Positions 51,361 through 63,179 of a stretch of 64,000 bases of DNA are shown here, piece after piece. Under the pieces are notes generated by a model. It was not told where the DNA came from and searched no databases. It worked only from the letters and a program-made list of their open reading frames with translations. Position numbers and translations under genes: made by a program. This DNA comes from Isoetes taiwanensis (lineage: Eukaryota; Streptophyta; Lycopodiopsida; Isoetales; Isoetaceae), in assembly GCA_021234155.1 (NCBI GenBank), contig JAJEKV010000251.1, forward strand, positions 62,001 to 126,000, read 5' to 3'. Each line of letters starts with the position of its first letter. The stretch's first letter is position 1.

Positions 51361-52690
51361 AAACGTTTTGGCATCAAAAGTCCAAAACCTTAGCCCACGA
51401 TCACTTGAAAAAATACTAAAAGAAGATTTCCTATGACGCGTAGGTTCATGATAGTTTCCACCACCAAAAAAAGAACCAATAATTGTAGCTGTTAGATCAT
51501 TAGATATACCTAGAATATGCCTCAAGGTACCCAAACCCCTCCCTAACGAATTGCCCCTTAACAGAATCAATCCTTTTACCATCATGAATGAAATATAGAA
51601 CTTAATATTTTCATTTTGTTCTACATTCTAACCTCATCAAAAGCCAACAAATGCTACATTTAAGAACACACGAAGACAAGCATCTAGACAGAAGGTACAA
51701 TACGGAGATAGATTTATGTGATCTTACAGAAAGAGAATGCAACCGTGATATATAAGATATCCTTGTCGGATGCTTTGTGCTATGATTCTAATGCATAACA
51801 TACACAGGAGAATCTTGCAAACAACTCTATCTCACCTGTCATGCAACAAATAGTGTGGGTTGTTGCTTTTTGGTACAGGCTGTGGAAGTTGGTCATTTAA
51901 CTGCAATGACATGCAAGTGCACAAACAAGGGACCACTACCTTAATGGTCTTATCTATATAGAGTTCAAGTTGCATGATGTTCAATTTTATAGACTAAAAG
52001 AATCTTCGAGTGGCCTCACATCCATGAACTTAAATGCGAGAATATACCATAAAGCGTTTGATGTCCCAATCAAACAAGAGCATATGGTTTCCTTTACAAC
52101 AACTCAAAGTTTAGAGAGGGAATATGCATTGACGGTTAATGCATTTACAACATGACTAGAATCAAGGGCATGGAGTGATTGGCGGCAAATTCTCCGCGTA
52201 TGAGATCTAGAATAATGAAGTTATGGGCTCTGTCTTGAATAAGTTCAACACAATGGTACATATACAATTGTTTATGAGGGCCAACTCCTTTATCCCATAT
52301 TGTAAATAGCTCATTATATCTTATTTATATTGAAAGTCCAAAGGAGCGGAGTTGGATTTTGTTCACAATGTAGAAAATCCATGTTGATTGTTGATAGTTA
52401 CATGAGGACTGGGCAATAATGGGTGGTCACATATGACAAAGTGTCGACATGACCGTGTTGCCACATATACCCGAAAGCTGTGGCTAAGAGAGTGGCATTA
52501 GAGGTTCTGCAATGTAGCCGCACGCACATGTATATTTGGGCATAGAATAAGGCATTGAATAATTAGAAGAGGAAGAGGAAGCATATTTTACATCTACTAG
52601 GAGCATGTAGTCCTCTTGGAAAAGGAAATGAGGGAGTTAATGCTGCCCTCGAGATGGTATATTTAGTAACCACACCCACCAGGCCAAAGA
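51360..52690. other. Intergenic sequence without recognisable features
   Basis: AT-rich sequence; short frames (for example near 51970-52155) have no family resemblance, no RNA gene is evident and no repeat structure stands out. Confidence 0.4.
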
Positions 52691-52890
52691 CCAAGTGGAT
52701 TCTTCACATAACCATCAAAAGGGCCTCTTAAATCAAGGATGAGGAAAATTTACCTCAAATCCCAACAAAAGGGCCTCTTAAATCAAGGATGAGGAAAATT
52801 TACCTCAAATCCCAAGTGGATTCTTCACGTAACTATCAAAAGGGCCTCTTAAATCAAGGATGAGGAAGATTACCTCAAATCCCACTCACC
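52686..52890 (+). repeat. Local triplication (~50-bp units)
   Basis: AAAGGGCCTCTTAAATCAAG followed by GATGAGGAAAATTTACCTCA occurs three times (from about 52721, 52767 and 52839). AAGTGGATTCTTCACRTAAC precedes the first and third copies, so a larger unit duplicated and then a part was copied again. Confidence 0.9.
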
Positions 52891-54260
52891 CATTCACACA
52901 TTCAACCGCCAGATTTGCAGTGGGTGATTATCGCGATAATATGAAGTAGCTTATCAAGATAATCTCTTGCTCCCCATTCTTGCCCTGGCCCAAAAATAGG
53001 AAGGGGGTGCGCGCAGAGTTTTGGGCCATTTGACGACCATTAGAATCGATCTAGATCGTCCATTTGAGAACACCCTAGGGTTTTCAGAAGTAGCAGTGTG
53101 TTATGGCTTCAGTAAACCAGTGGCCAAGATAGAATCTCAACCGTTGGATCACTATAAACTTGAGGGGTGGTATGTTAAGGAGGGATAATCATCTAGGGTA
53201 GGTATTATGGCTGTAAAGGACTTTGACAGAGATGGCGAGGGCGCGGGATAGTCTTACCCTGATTTGGGGGATCTCGAAGGGGTGATACTGGAGGACGGGA
53301 TCCCCGATTACTGCGCAATTACTATGCAAAAATCCTGGCCCTTATAGGAATTTTTGGGGCAAACTTGCTGTGGGATTTTCTCCCTCGATCCGGCACCAAA
53401 TCACATCGGATCGGGTTCGTAGGCTGGCCGAAATGTCGGGGAGGGCAAGGGGGCGGTAGATGTGGAGGAGGAAACGAGGGGTGAGCTCGCTTGCGCCCTC
53501 GATCCGATCCGGCCAAAAAAACAACCAAAATTGCGTAGTAAGGCGTTAACTACGCAGTTAACTGTGGGATCCCGGAGGAGGGGATCTCGCCTGGGGATCC
53601 CAGAGGAGGGGATCCCATTTGGGAATCCTAGAGGGCAGGATCAACCCAAACCAGGGTAAGTCTATCCTCAACCAATGACGAGCTGCAAACGTGGCGAGCA
53701 TTGAGCTAGCCCCTTGCAAGCCATAATCATAGCCATTTTTCACGTAATAATAATATATAAGGGCCTAAAATGGCCCATCCCTAACCCGATTGGGTTCCGC
53801 GGACGTTAAAAATTTCTTCCTTCCTTCCTTCCTTGGGTAATAAATCAAGCATCTACAGAAGGGAGAAGCTTAAGTTGAGGCACACCTCGCATGGTGACGT
53901 TAAAATTTTTATCTATCTATTTGTAAGGTAAAAAAAAATTGTCAAGAATATAAATATGGCCAAAAAAATAAGAATAGGGAAGCAAAAAAAAGAGGGAGGT
54001 AAAAAAAAAAAGTCTTAATTCTAATAAAAGCCAGTAAAGGTCGCAAAGGATGAAGTGATAAAAAGAGAGTAAAAAAAAGGGGGCTAAAAAATAAGAAAGA
54101 ATTTCGAGGTCATAACGTGACACCCTATCCGTTTCCGGCATGAAAAGGCAAGCGGGCAGCCCTTCCATTTATTAATTAGGGCCTATTCTGGCCAAAGGGG
54201 CGCCGTTCTTCCTTTTTCCTTCCCTATTCCGCCATAGCCAGACCTCCCTTTCTGCTCCTC
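52890..54260. other. Region upstream of the phosphatase gene
   Basis: No gene seen. 53568-53625 contains two copies of GGGATCCC-GAGGAGGGGATC, a G-run-rich direct repeat. 53814-53833 is (CTTC)n. 53920-54110 holds A-rich runs (AAAAAAGAGGGAGG). A bounded core promoter for 54427 cannot be fixed. Confidence 0.5.
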
Positions 54261-55041
<781 letters not shown>

Positions 55042-55940
55042 ACAGGGCTGCAGATCTTTCAGAAAACGCAGCAGAGCGCACAGATTCTTGGAAAGATTCA
55101 AGCAAAATTTCCAGGCAAGGTCTAATTTAAGTAACTTATAGGGTAATAAGGTATGCCCGTTTCAAATTTTCGTTACTCCGGCAGATACTGTAAAGCTTGA
55201 ACAGGTTTTTTGTCCAGTTTGATGCGTTAAATCATGCCAGGCCTGGGCTATGGTGCTGCAAATCCGGCAAAGATTGTTCCCAAAAAAACAAAACCCATCT
55301 ACCGGATTGAAGCACTATATCATATGCTGTGCATGATTGCATGCTATAAGCCATATGCATATATTTTAGCCATAGCCAGAACTAATTATTGAACTGGGTT
55401 TTTGTCACAGACCACATTATGAGATGAATTTTTGCTGTAGTAGAGCTTGTAAGAGGTGGAGGATTACTAATCCTTTCTTTTCTTAATCTGGTTTAGTTAG
55501 CAGTTATTTTATTCCTTTCATCCACTAGATATATAAGATTCTTAGATCCTGTTTGTTTTTCTTGACTGGTTTGTCTGTTTGAATCTGCTGCTTGTACAAA
55601 ATGTATTTAGAAGTTCTATTCAAATTATCCTTTGCTTGTATTGTATGTTTATGGCTAATATATTATTCATGGTCCATTTATCTACCCTCTATTTTTGGAT
55701 TATTCTTTTTCTAGAAAAAGAAGATTTTTTGTGGGGTCTTTAATGCCACATCACTACACGTACAATTTTAACACTCCATACAATATAGAAGTTGGGTTGT
55801 ATTTTGCTTATGCCATATAATGGAATGGAAATTGGCATTACCATTTTTCCACTCAAAAGGTCGGTCACTGAATGCTAGGGTCAACCAATCACTAAATATT
55901 AGGGTTAAGTCAACTTCATCGACATAGCAGATAAGAAGCA
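55042..55940. other. 3' flank of the phosphatase gene
   Basis: AT-rich, non-coding. Contains AATAATATA/AATAAA-like signals only loosely; no poly(A) tract that would mark a recent retrocopy lies just after the stop codon. Confidence 0.4.
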
Positions 55941-56460
55941 AAAGGGTCAAGTCATGCCAAGCATTGTATTTCCTTTACTCTGGCGAGAACAACTAAATGT
56001 TAGGCTCAATTGATCACAAAATGTTAGGGTTAAGTCAAGCATTGGAGTTAGGTTAGGGTCTAAGTCATGCCAAGCATTGTATTTCCTTTACTCTGGCCTA
56101 TACAAGGTAGAGCAAGATGGCAAGAAGCCATCCTCTGGCCAGAACGAAAGCAAGAACAAAGCAGAACAAGAAGCCTTTGGGTAGAACAAAAAGCAAAATG
56201 TGTGTCTTCGATAAAGCAGAGCAAGAAGCCTTTGGGTGGAACAAAAACCAGAATGGATGTCTTCAATATTCGTAGCTTTAGCGTTGCTCAGTTTAGATCT
56301 TTGCCCATCTTAAGTCTTTGCAGATGCTGGCAATTTAGATCTTTGCAGATTCAAAAGCTTGTCGATGGATCTAAAGCTCTTGCCGAATCTGAACCTCTTT
56401 GCCAAAATCCTGTGCCATTCCTTGTTTATCTGGCGGGCTGCTCTCCGCAGTAGCCATCAG
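55940..56460. repeat. Local duplications around 55.9-56.3 kb
   Basis: GTCATGCCAAGCATTGTATT plus TCCTTTACTCTGGC occurs at about 55952-55984 and 56064-56096. AATGTTAGG-CAA text recurs nearby. GCAAGAAGCCTTTGGG occurs at about 56164 and 56224. GATCTTTGC recurs four times at 56298-56400. A short plus-strand open stretch (about 56240-56452) resembles no family I know. Confidence 0.6.
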
Positions 56461-56612
56461 ATAAATAGGGAATTAGCATCCCAAATGCCATTCCCCTATA
56501 CAACCTATTGAACAGCCATACCAAATTCCATTCACATGAGCCATTCCAAATGCCGTTACTCTAAACAACCTATTGAACATGAGCTAGCACTATTGGGTAT
56601 GCATGCATACAT

Positions 56613-56785
56613 ATTCTCATGGCATTGAATATGACGTTAAAACTACTAATTAATAAAAAGAAGAGCTTGTTTTTCATTCTTAAGTTTATAAGTTGCGAGT
56701 TCTCGTGGCATTGAATATGACGTTAAAACTACTAATTAATAAAAAGAAGAGCTTGTTTTTCATTCTTAAGTTTATAAGATGCACT
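56613..56785 (+). repeat. 87-bp tandem duplication
   Basis: TTCTCATGGCATTGAATATG to AAGTTTATAAG is followed directly by the same text with two changes (TTCTCGTGG..., ...AAGATGC). Near identity implies a recent event. Confidence 0.95.
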
Positions 56786-57430
56786 CGCAACAATAACATC
56801 AAATTAAACTAGTGTGTCACGACTACACCAAACTCTTAAGACATAAACTCATAAACAACTAGCATGCAAGGAAAAGTTTAGCATATTCAATTTTGCTACA
56901 GGATAATCAACCCACATTGTAACTATTTTTTCTTCTAAAGGGACATGAAACTCATGTGAAAATACAATTAGGATCAAAGACAAACATGAAAATGTAGCCT
57001 TTCAAATGTGCACAACTCACGTTGTAAATAATTTCCTTCTAATGAAAATGAAACTCATATTATGGAAATACAATTAGGAGCAAAGATGAATATGAAAATG
57101 TACCCTTTCAAATGTGCACATCACTAGTGATGAAACTTAACAAACCAATAACAATGTGAAATGTGACTCTTTAGCAGGCTTGCCTAATCCCCCCTACAAC
57201 CTTCCTAGCCTGCTAAAGATTGGAGGACAAGAATGTGATGATGCTTTGGAAGCTCAATCCCAAGAGGATTACTACAGTGATGCAGTTGTTTCTGGTGATC
57301 ATACTAAACTCAATAAGCCCCACTTGACTTTTTTATGATTTCTGAGGTACAAGGTTGCTCCAATCTTAGCCTATGCAAGTGGCCTAACGCATTAGCTAAA
57401 CTTATTGTATCTTCAAAATTTCGATCTACA
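56786..57430. other. Intergenic sequence with a weak exon-like stretch
   Basis: Two related stretches (about 56930-57000 and 57030-57110) share AATACAATTAGGA-CAAAGA and CCTTTCAAATGTGCACA, a diverged direct repeat. 57156-57338 is open on the plus strand (LPNPPYNLPSLLKIGGQEC) but I recognise no protein. Confidence 0.4.
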
Positions 57431-57439
57431 ATTCAGTAA

Positions 57440-58065
57440 AATTAGAAAGAAGGAAATTACATTTCAGAATGGCTGTTTGCAAATTAGTTTTCTCGTCGCC
57501 CTTATTATCAGCAAGCCAGCTCTCCAATTGATCAATGTAAAGCCCAAACAATGTTGGGGAGAGAGGGCATCCCTGACGAACCCCGATACTACTATCAAAT
57601 GGTTGGCTTGTCGGCTGCAACTGACCCGAGCATCTTTCATATAACCTGTACACTACATTCTGCAAATCTACAGGAACCCCCAGTTGTCGCAATCTTGCCC
57701 ATAGTTTTTCCCGAGGCACAGTGTCAACCGGCTTCGCAAAATCCACAAAGCAACAATATAGATCCTGACGGCGGTTCCTGCTGTCTTCAACCAGAGTTCG
57801 CAACGTGAAGACGTGGTCAATGGTTGAGTCGCGGGTGCGAATCCGCTGGGTGAGGGGCACTTTTGTCTTTGCCTCCGCCCGGCCCGGATCAATCGCCGCC
57901 GAGAATCCCAAAGAAGCGGTTTTGCAAACACCGAACTGACCATGATTGTTCGGTAATTGGCTGGGCAGTGCAGGTCACCTGCCTTATAGATGGGAACAAC
58001 TCTACTATTGGTCCACTGCAGTGGGAAGCCTTCTTGTAATGCCTTGTTGAATAAGTGAGGCTTTG
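57440..58065 (-). pseudogene. LINE (non-LTR) reverse transcriptase fragment
   Basis: Minus strand. From about 58040: FPLQWTNSRVVPIYKAGD and PANYRTIMV (RT domain 1/2), then after a frameshift LTQRIRTRDSTIDHVFTLR, CCFVDFAKPVDTVPREKLW (motif A; F.KAFDTVPR in active LINEs, here KPVDT) and GVRQGCPLSPTLFGLYID (motif B). It ends about 57480 before the YADD motif, so the catalytic pair is missing. The fragment has no endonuclease. A dead, truncated copy. Confidence 0.85.
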
Positions 58066-59900
58066 GTAATGAATTTCACATTGTTGTTGCCTATTTCTTG
58101 CATGGGTACATCATTAATTTTTCAAATGGGTAGTGCATAGAAATAGGATTTCTTATTGATTTCATTGTACTAAGTTCTACTCTTAACTGTTGCGAGCCGT
58201 GTCACTTGAGCGTGCCAGCAGGATCAATTAAATTGAGGATTGTGTGTTATATTGTTTCTTATCTCGTGGATTGTGATACTTGAAGCACAATGCTGGTTGC
58301 TTTCGGTGCGAAAGTTCATTGTAAAGTAGGAATGAGCACAGTGTTAGTCATTGTTGCACATTAACAGTCTTAACATGTCAAATAGAAGGATATTCAGTTT
58401 TGGATTTTAGATTGAACTATTGCAAGATTACCAGAAGTTTAGAGAGTGTCAACAAAGGAATCGGATTTGTAGTGTGTAGAAGCTTGTGACTTCAACATTC
58501 CCTTTATTGTAGAAACTCTTACACATGAGATTTATTTCAGGAAGGAGTCGTCAAGTCAAAACTTCCAGATCTCTTGAATTGCAAGCCATGTGTACACGAT
58601 GAAGGACATTCACAAGTGGGACAACGAAATACTTATATCATTTCTAAATAGAAAGACCTTCAGGACTTAAGTTTGCTATTGTTGCAACCCCTAATTATTC
58701 TCATTCAAGAAGACTAAAGATAATAGGTCCTAGAATTAGTTTTACCGCCTTATCATTCATATATAAAGCAGTGACAATTTTCCAAACTTTTCCTATTTAT
58801 TTGATGCTATTTATTTGAGACAAGCTCCTGCTGACACGTGGTGGTCAATTCCTTTAAGCTCCAACCCAACCAAGCGAACCAGTTCGAGAAAAAAACTGAT
58901 GTACGCATGTGACATCATATACATTGCTTCTCTTCAAAGGCAAGATTCCGCTCTGCTTTTCCAGTTCCTCTGCCCCATTCCGGCGAGCAGCGAGTTTCTC
59001 TTGGAGCAAGCCATCTCTTGGAGTCGGCTGCCGCCTTAAAAGAGCCCGACTTGCCATACCCAGATGGGTAAACCCAGATGCAGCTTCTTTTATGCAATAA
59101 CAATCGGCATTTCGGTAGATTTGAGATCACATTCTTATGCAAAAAAAAATCTGGAGAATGATCTGCAAAGCGGAAACGTTTTGCAAAGTGGAACTATTGG
59201 CAGGGGAAAAGCAAGTCCTTTCCTTGGCCTGAAATGCAGATCTGGAATGGGTGCTCTTCAAGCAGAATATCGATCTAAATGCTTGGTTTTTGGCTTCGTG
59301 AATTGATAGCAAAAAGGAGAAAAAAAGGGGGCTAGCAGCCCCAAATTTGTCTGACTCCATTTGGTGTCAGAACCTTCCTGCTTCCCCATAGCTATGGGGT
59401 GTAAAACGAGTTGTAGTCTCAACGTCCTTTGGAAATCCGATTGACCCGCTTTTTGCCTTGAGCTTCGACGGCCGAATTCACATCTTTTGTTTGTTCCATA
59501 GCTGATCCAACCCACACGCAAGAACTCTGCATTTCAGCATGAAACTTTTTGGGCACAAAAACTGTGCGCATTTAGCTCAGGGGTTTTAAATTTAGCAGAG
59601 GGTTTTAAAGCACATTTGGCTATTCAAAAGGTACCACAATATATATTGGAGTTATGGATTGAGAAAGGAGGCTCTCTGAAATTGGACTGGCCAATCGTGT
59701 TGCGGGCATTGGAAAAGCTGTAAGTGTGTAGAACCAAGTCCTCTGAATCTGCTTGAGTTTGACAGCAAGTAGCTGCAGCTTAAAGCAGAGATAATGCTAC
59801 TGCATTGTTGTTTTTTTTATTAACTTTAATGCATGTATAGTTGTGTTCAGGATGTTCATTCTGCTAACAAGAAGTTTTCTGTTGCAAATTCTTACAAATA
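58066..59900. other. Intergenic sequence, unassigned
   Basis: No RNA gene or repeat array found. Short open stretches at 58815-59100 and 59640-59720 (plus; LELWIEKGGSLKLDWPIVLR, followed by a GTAAGT donor-like site at about 59720) could be exons of the gene proposed downstream, but their phase does not match the next exon. Confidence 0.35.
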
Positions 59901-59903
59901 TAG

Positions 59904-61738
59904 GTGCGGAGGCCTCCTTCTTGGAAAAGCAGAATAAAGAGTGCCGCAAAGATCCAGGTAATATTTTCTATTGCTGCATGAAGTTTAACAGCTTTGGTCA
60001 TGTTTGTGAGGCTGATGGTATTCAATTTCAGGCTGATGGACAATGATTGTCCAGCCTCAGACATTCTCCATAAGAGCATAAGAAATAGCGTTTTCTGGAA
60101 TAAAATCCTATTCCTCACAGGCCATTTTCCCAAACAGTTTACCTGCATGTGCTGAATGTATACTGCAATCCTGGCATTCCATGACTTTATTTGGACTTAG
60201 GAAGTTCTTGAAACATTTTCTCTGCATCTTCTAGATCTCTGCAATTAGCATGCAAAGTTCTTGAAACATCTTCTCTGCATCTTCTAGATCTCCGCAATTA
60301 GCATGTATACTTATAAAGAAATTCTTTATAGTCAAATCCGATATAAATTCCTTAACAGTACATGCATTAACTTGCATCTCTCGTGCAAGAGCATCTGAAG
60401 AATCGAAGATACTACAAAGGTAACATATGTGGTAGCATGTTTTGCTTTTGGAAATGACACTAAGTTGCCAACTACAAGCTTCCTTTCTAATTGTTTAATT
60501 AACTCTGTTTCTTAATGCAAGTGCAAGCTTAAGTTTTGTCAAATTAAAAACTCATGTTGCATGATTGTTTGTTCAAAACTGTTTTGGTTTGGCAGGATAT
60601 GTAGGACCAGGAAGCAAGAAAGATAGTAGTATTTGGAGTTGGTGGATGCATGTCATCTCAAAGGGTGAGAAGAAGAGATAGTTCCTATAATTGTTTGGTT
60701 CGCATTTATTAGATGTCATTGTTGGACCTTCTCTGATTGTATTATATCAGAGCATGCATAAAGGGAAATTTTCAATGCGTGATGTGATTGTATTACTTAA
60801 GAGCAAGCATCTAAAATTTCAAGGCATGATGATTATGGGGTGCTATAATTTGTAGGATATGCACAAATAGTAATGCCCTTTCTGCTCTGGCCTATACTTT
60901 AACAAAATGAAATATGAGGTTATAGATCCAGACGAAGTTATACGTACGTCCTTTGAGAGCATGTGGTGACGTCCTTTGAGAGCATGTGGTGACGTAGCTA
61001 TAGATCAGGTAGGTTCATTTATGTACGTCCTTTGAGAGCATGTGGTGACGTAGCTATAGATCAGGTAGGTTGATTCATGAACTGGCCATTGTAATTGGGC
61101 TCATATTAAAGGACTCTCATTTATATGTGACGTGCATATAATCTGTCTCATCCGGATGTTGTGACATAGAACACAATCATCTTAGCATGTGTATTAGTTC
61201 ATTGAAAGAATACTTAATCTTAAAAGCTCTTAAGCAAGACATACATATGCATGAATATATCCATGAGGTGTCATATCTTCTTCCCAAAAAGTGTTGGGCC
61301 GGGATTCCTAGATTTCCAAAGTTTTTCATACTTCAATTTAAAAATCATTTAGTAGTAACTGCATCATACATGTATTCAGGGGTGTTAACCACCTAGGCGC
61401 ATATTAGAACATAACAAAACAACATTTGCCTTTGGGATGAGTCAACAAATGTATTGCAGAAAAGAGAGTAGAGAATATTGGGAGATCAAAGTTCTTATTT
61501 TACTAACGAAGGTATAATCCAGAACATAAGGTGTGGGTATGAAAGCTAAGCATTGCTAAAGTGGGACCTTGGCAACAATAAGAACAAGAAGAGAAAAGAG
61601 CATACAAAAGTATGGCAAAGGTCTTGGGGCGGGCGGGCTACAGAGAGCTGAGATTTTGTGCAAAAGAAGTTGCTAAGGCTTATGACAAAGCTTGTGATGA
61701 CCTGGCTTACTCCACAAATCGTGATCTTTTGTTGAAGG
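59904..61738 (+). CDS. Candidate unidentified multi-exon gene (three exon-like segments)
   Basis: Segment 1, 59904-59957 (ATAG| ... CCAG|GTAATA), reads AEASFLEKQNKECRKDP. Segment 2, 60596-60664 (TTTGGCAG| ... AAAGG|GTGAG), reads YVGPGSKKDSSIWSWWMHVI. Both are phase 1 at each end (54 and 69 nt) and join to a coherent peptide. Segment 3, about 61592-61738 (weak acceptor; AAGG|GTAAGA donor), joins in phase and reads SMAKVLGRAGYRELRFCAKE then VAKAYDKACDDLAYSTNRD. I recognise no family; VAKAYDKA faintly recalls AP2/ERF domains. First and last exons are unknown. Matching splice phases are the main support. It could be a gene relic. Confidence 0.35.
60202..60308 (+). repeat. 53-bp tandem duplication
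   Basis: AAGTTCTTGAAACATTTTCT to AGCATGC is repeated at once with two or three changes. Confidence 0.9.
60945..61075 (+). repeat. Nested tandem repeats with ACGTCCTTTGAGAGCATGTG
   Basis: Three copies of GTCCTTTGAGAGCATGTGGT start near 60957, 60973 and 61026. GACGTAGCTATAGATCAGGT plus AGGTT occurs after the second and third. The region shows stepwise local duplication. Confidence 0.9.
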
Positions 61739-62788
61739 GTAAGAGCTGAATTTATGTTTTATGGTTGCAATAGAGCTTTTGTTCTTCGACTGTTTCTAAA
61801 CGGATAATGAAGATTGGATATAAGGTGGCGGGCATTTTTTGAGCTCGCACTTTGAGGTTGCGGTCCGTTTAGCCGATTAACACAAGATTTCGGTTGTAGA
61901 ACCAAGGCATGTTCTTCTTCCGCTTTTTCCACGTGGATTTTTAACGGCCAATTGGTGATCATCTTCATTTCAATGCAGCGAGCTCGATTTGAAGGGTCTG
62001 TGCTTTCTTCATGCTATGAGAGTCCCCTTTTTGAAACTTTAGCATAACCCAAGGTCTCTGCATCCTTCAATTTTATTTTTGGCTCACGGCTACAAATATA
62101 TTAAAAGCTTGCAAAATCTACGTGATATGAATCTCCTGCAACACCACTTTGGATTGAGGAGTAAGCAGAGTAGGATGATTTAAGCATGATCAAATTGAAC
62201 TGGTTGATGCTCATGCTCGAATCCTCTAGGCACTGCTTTCTCCAGGTATTTTGTAGAAGATTTTCTTCTGTCAGTTCCACAAATGAATGCTCTTTCTATT
62301 TTCAATTAACATAGGCTCTTGCTGGCACCTGCCGTGCCAGTCTGGTTCTTTAGAGCATGCATGCCATTCTATCTGCAACAAAAAATGCGGAATTAAAAAT
62401 GCCATAAAGTTTTCACGGTTCTACCTTGAAAACAGTTAAATGTATTTGTTGGAAATTATTATGTTGAACGCAGGAACATAGTTAAGTGTCCCTAAAGTCA
62501 TTGATTTAAATTTTAATGCCTTCACAAAAGCCTTTTTGCTTTCAAAAATCAAAGAACATATTCCCTGTTTTGCCACTATAGAGCTGAAAAAGTCCCATTC
62601 CAGCAATCACCATTGTATTGAAGGTATAGCTGTATTTGCACCCTGTCCAATGCTTTGAGAACCTGAAACCTTGATCCGCCCTGTCGTTATGGGCATCACC
62701 CTTCTATCTTGCGGGGCACTGAACACAAGACAAAGAAATGTAGATTCAAATTGTGCATGTTCTAGCATGTATAGACGAGTTGAGGAAG
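61739..62788. other. Intergenic sequence, unassigned
   Basis: No recognisable gene, RNA or repeat array. Short ORFs here have no family features. Confidence 0.4.
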
Positions 62789-62831
62789 AGAAACGTTCGC
62801 GGCGGCCGATAGGCCGCCGCGATAAGTTTCT
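62789..62831. other. GC-rich perfect hairpin in AT-rich sequence
   Basis: CGCGGCGGCC, loop GATA, GGCCGCCGCG (62798-62821) is a perfect 10-bp stem. Flanking AGAAAC (62789-62794) and GTTTCT (62826-62831) extend the pairing across 3-4 unpaired bases each side. The local GC content is far above its surroundings. Confidence 0.75.
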
Positions 62832-63179
62832 TGTAGTTATAAAGTACGTAGATTGAAATGTGCACTTCTTAAATGAAGTATGAGAATATTGATATAGGGT
62901 ACCATGATATTGTATAATAGATCTATCATCACAATAAGCTAAATGTCCTAAAGCCATACAAATTGTGGTACCAAGGATTATAAAAAAGATAGAAACGAAA
63001 GCTTGTTAGATTTCATGCATGTAATATATGGGGCGATAATATGAGCTTTTAACATACATCCCATCTTTGTGGGCAAGCAATTGCAGGCATGAAAATTGAA
63101 AGTTTCTCTCTCTCTGTCTAATAAGAGACAATACATCTTCTTGCCAACTATTTGATGCAATTGTCAGGCATTGTGTCCC

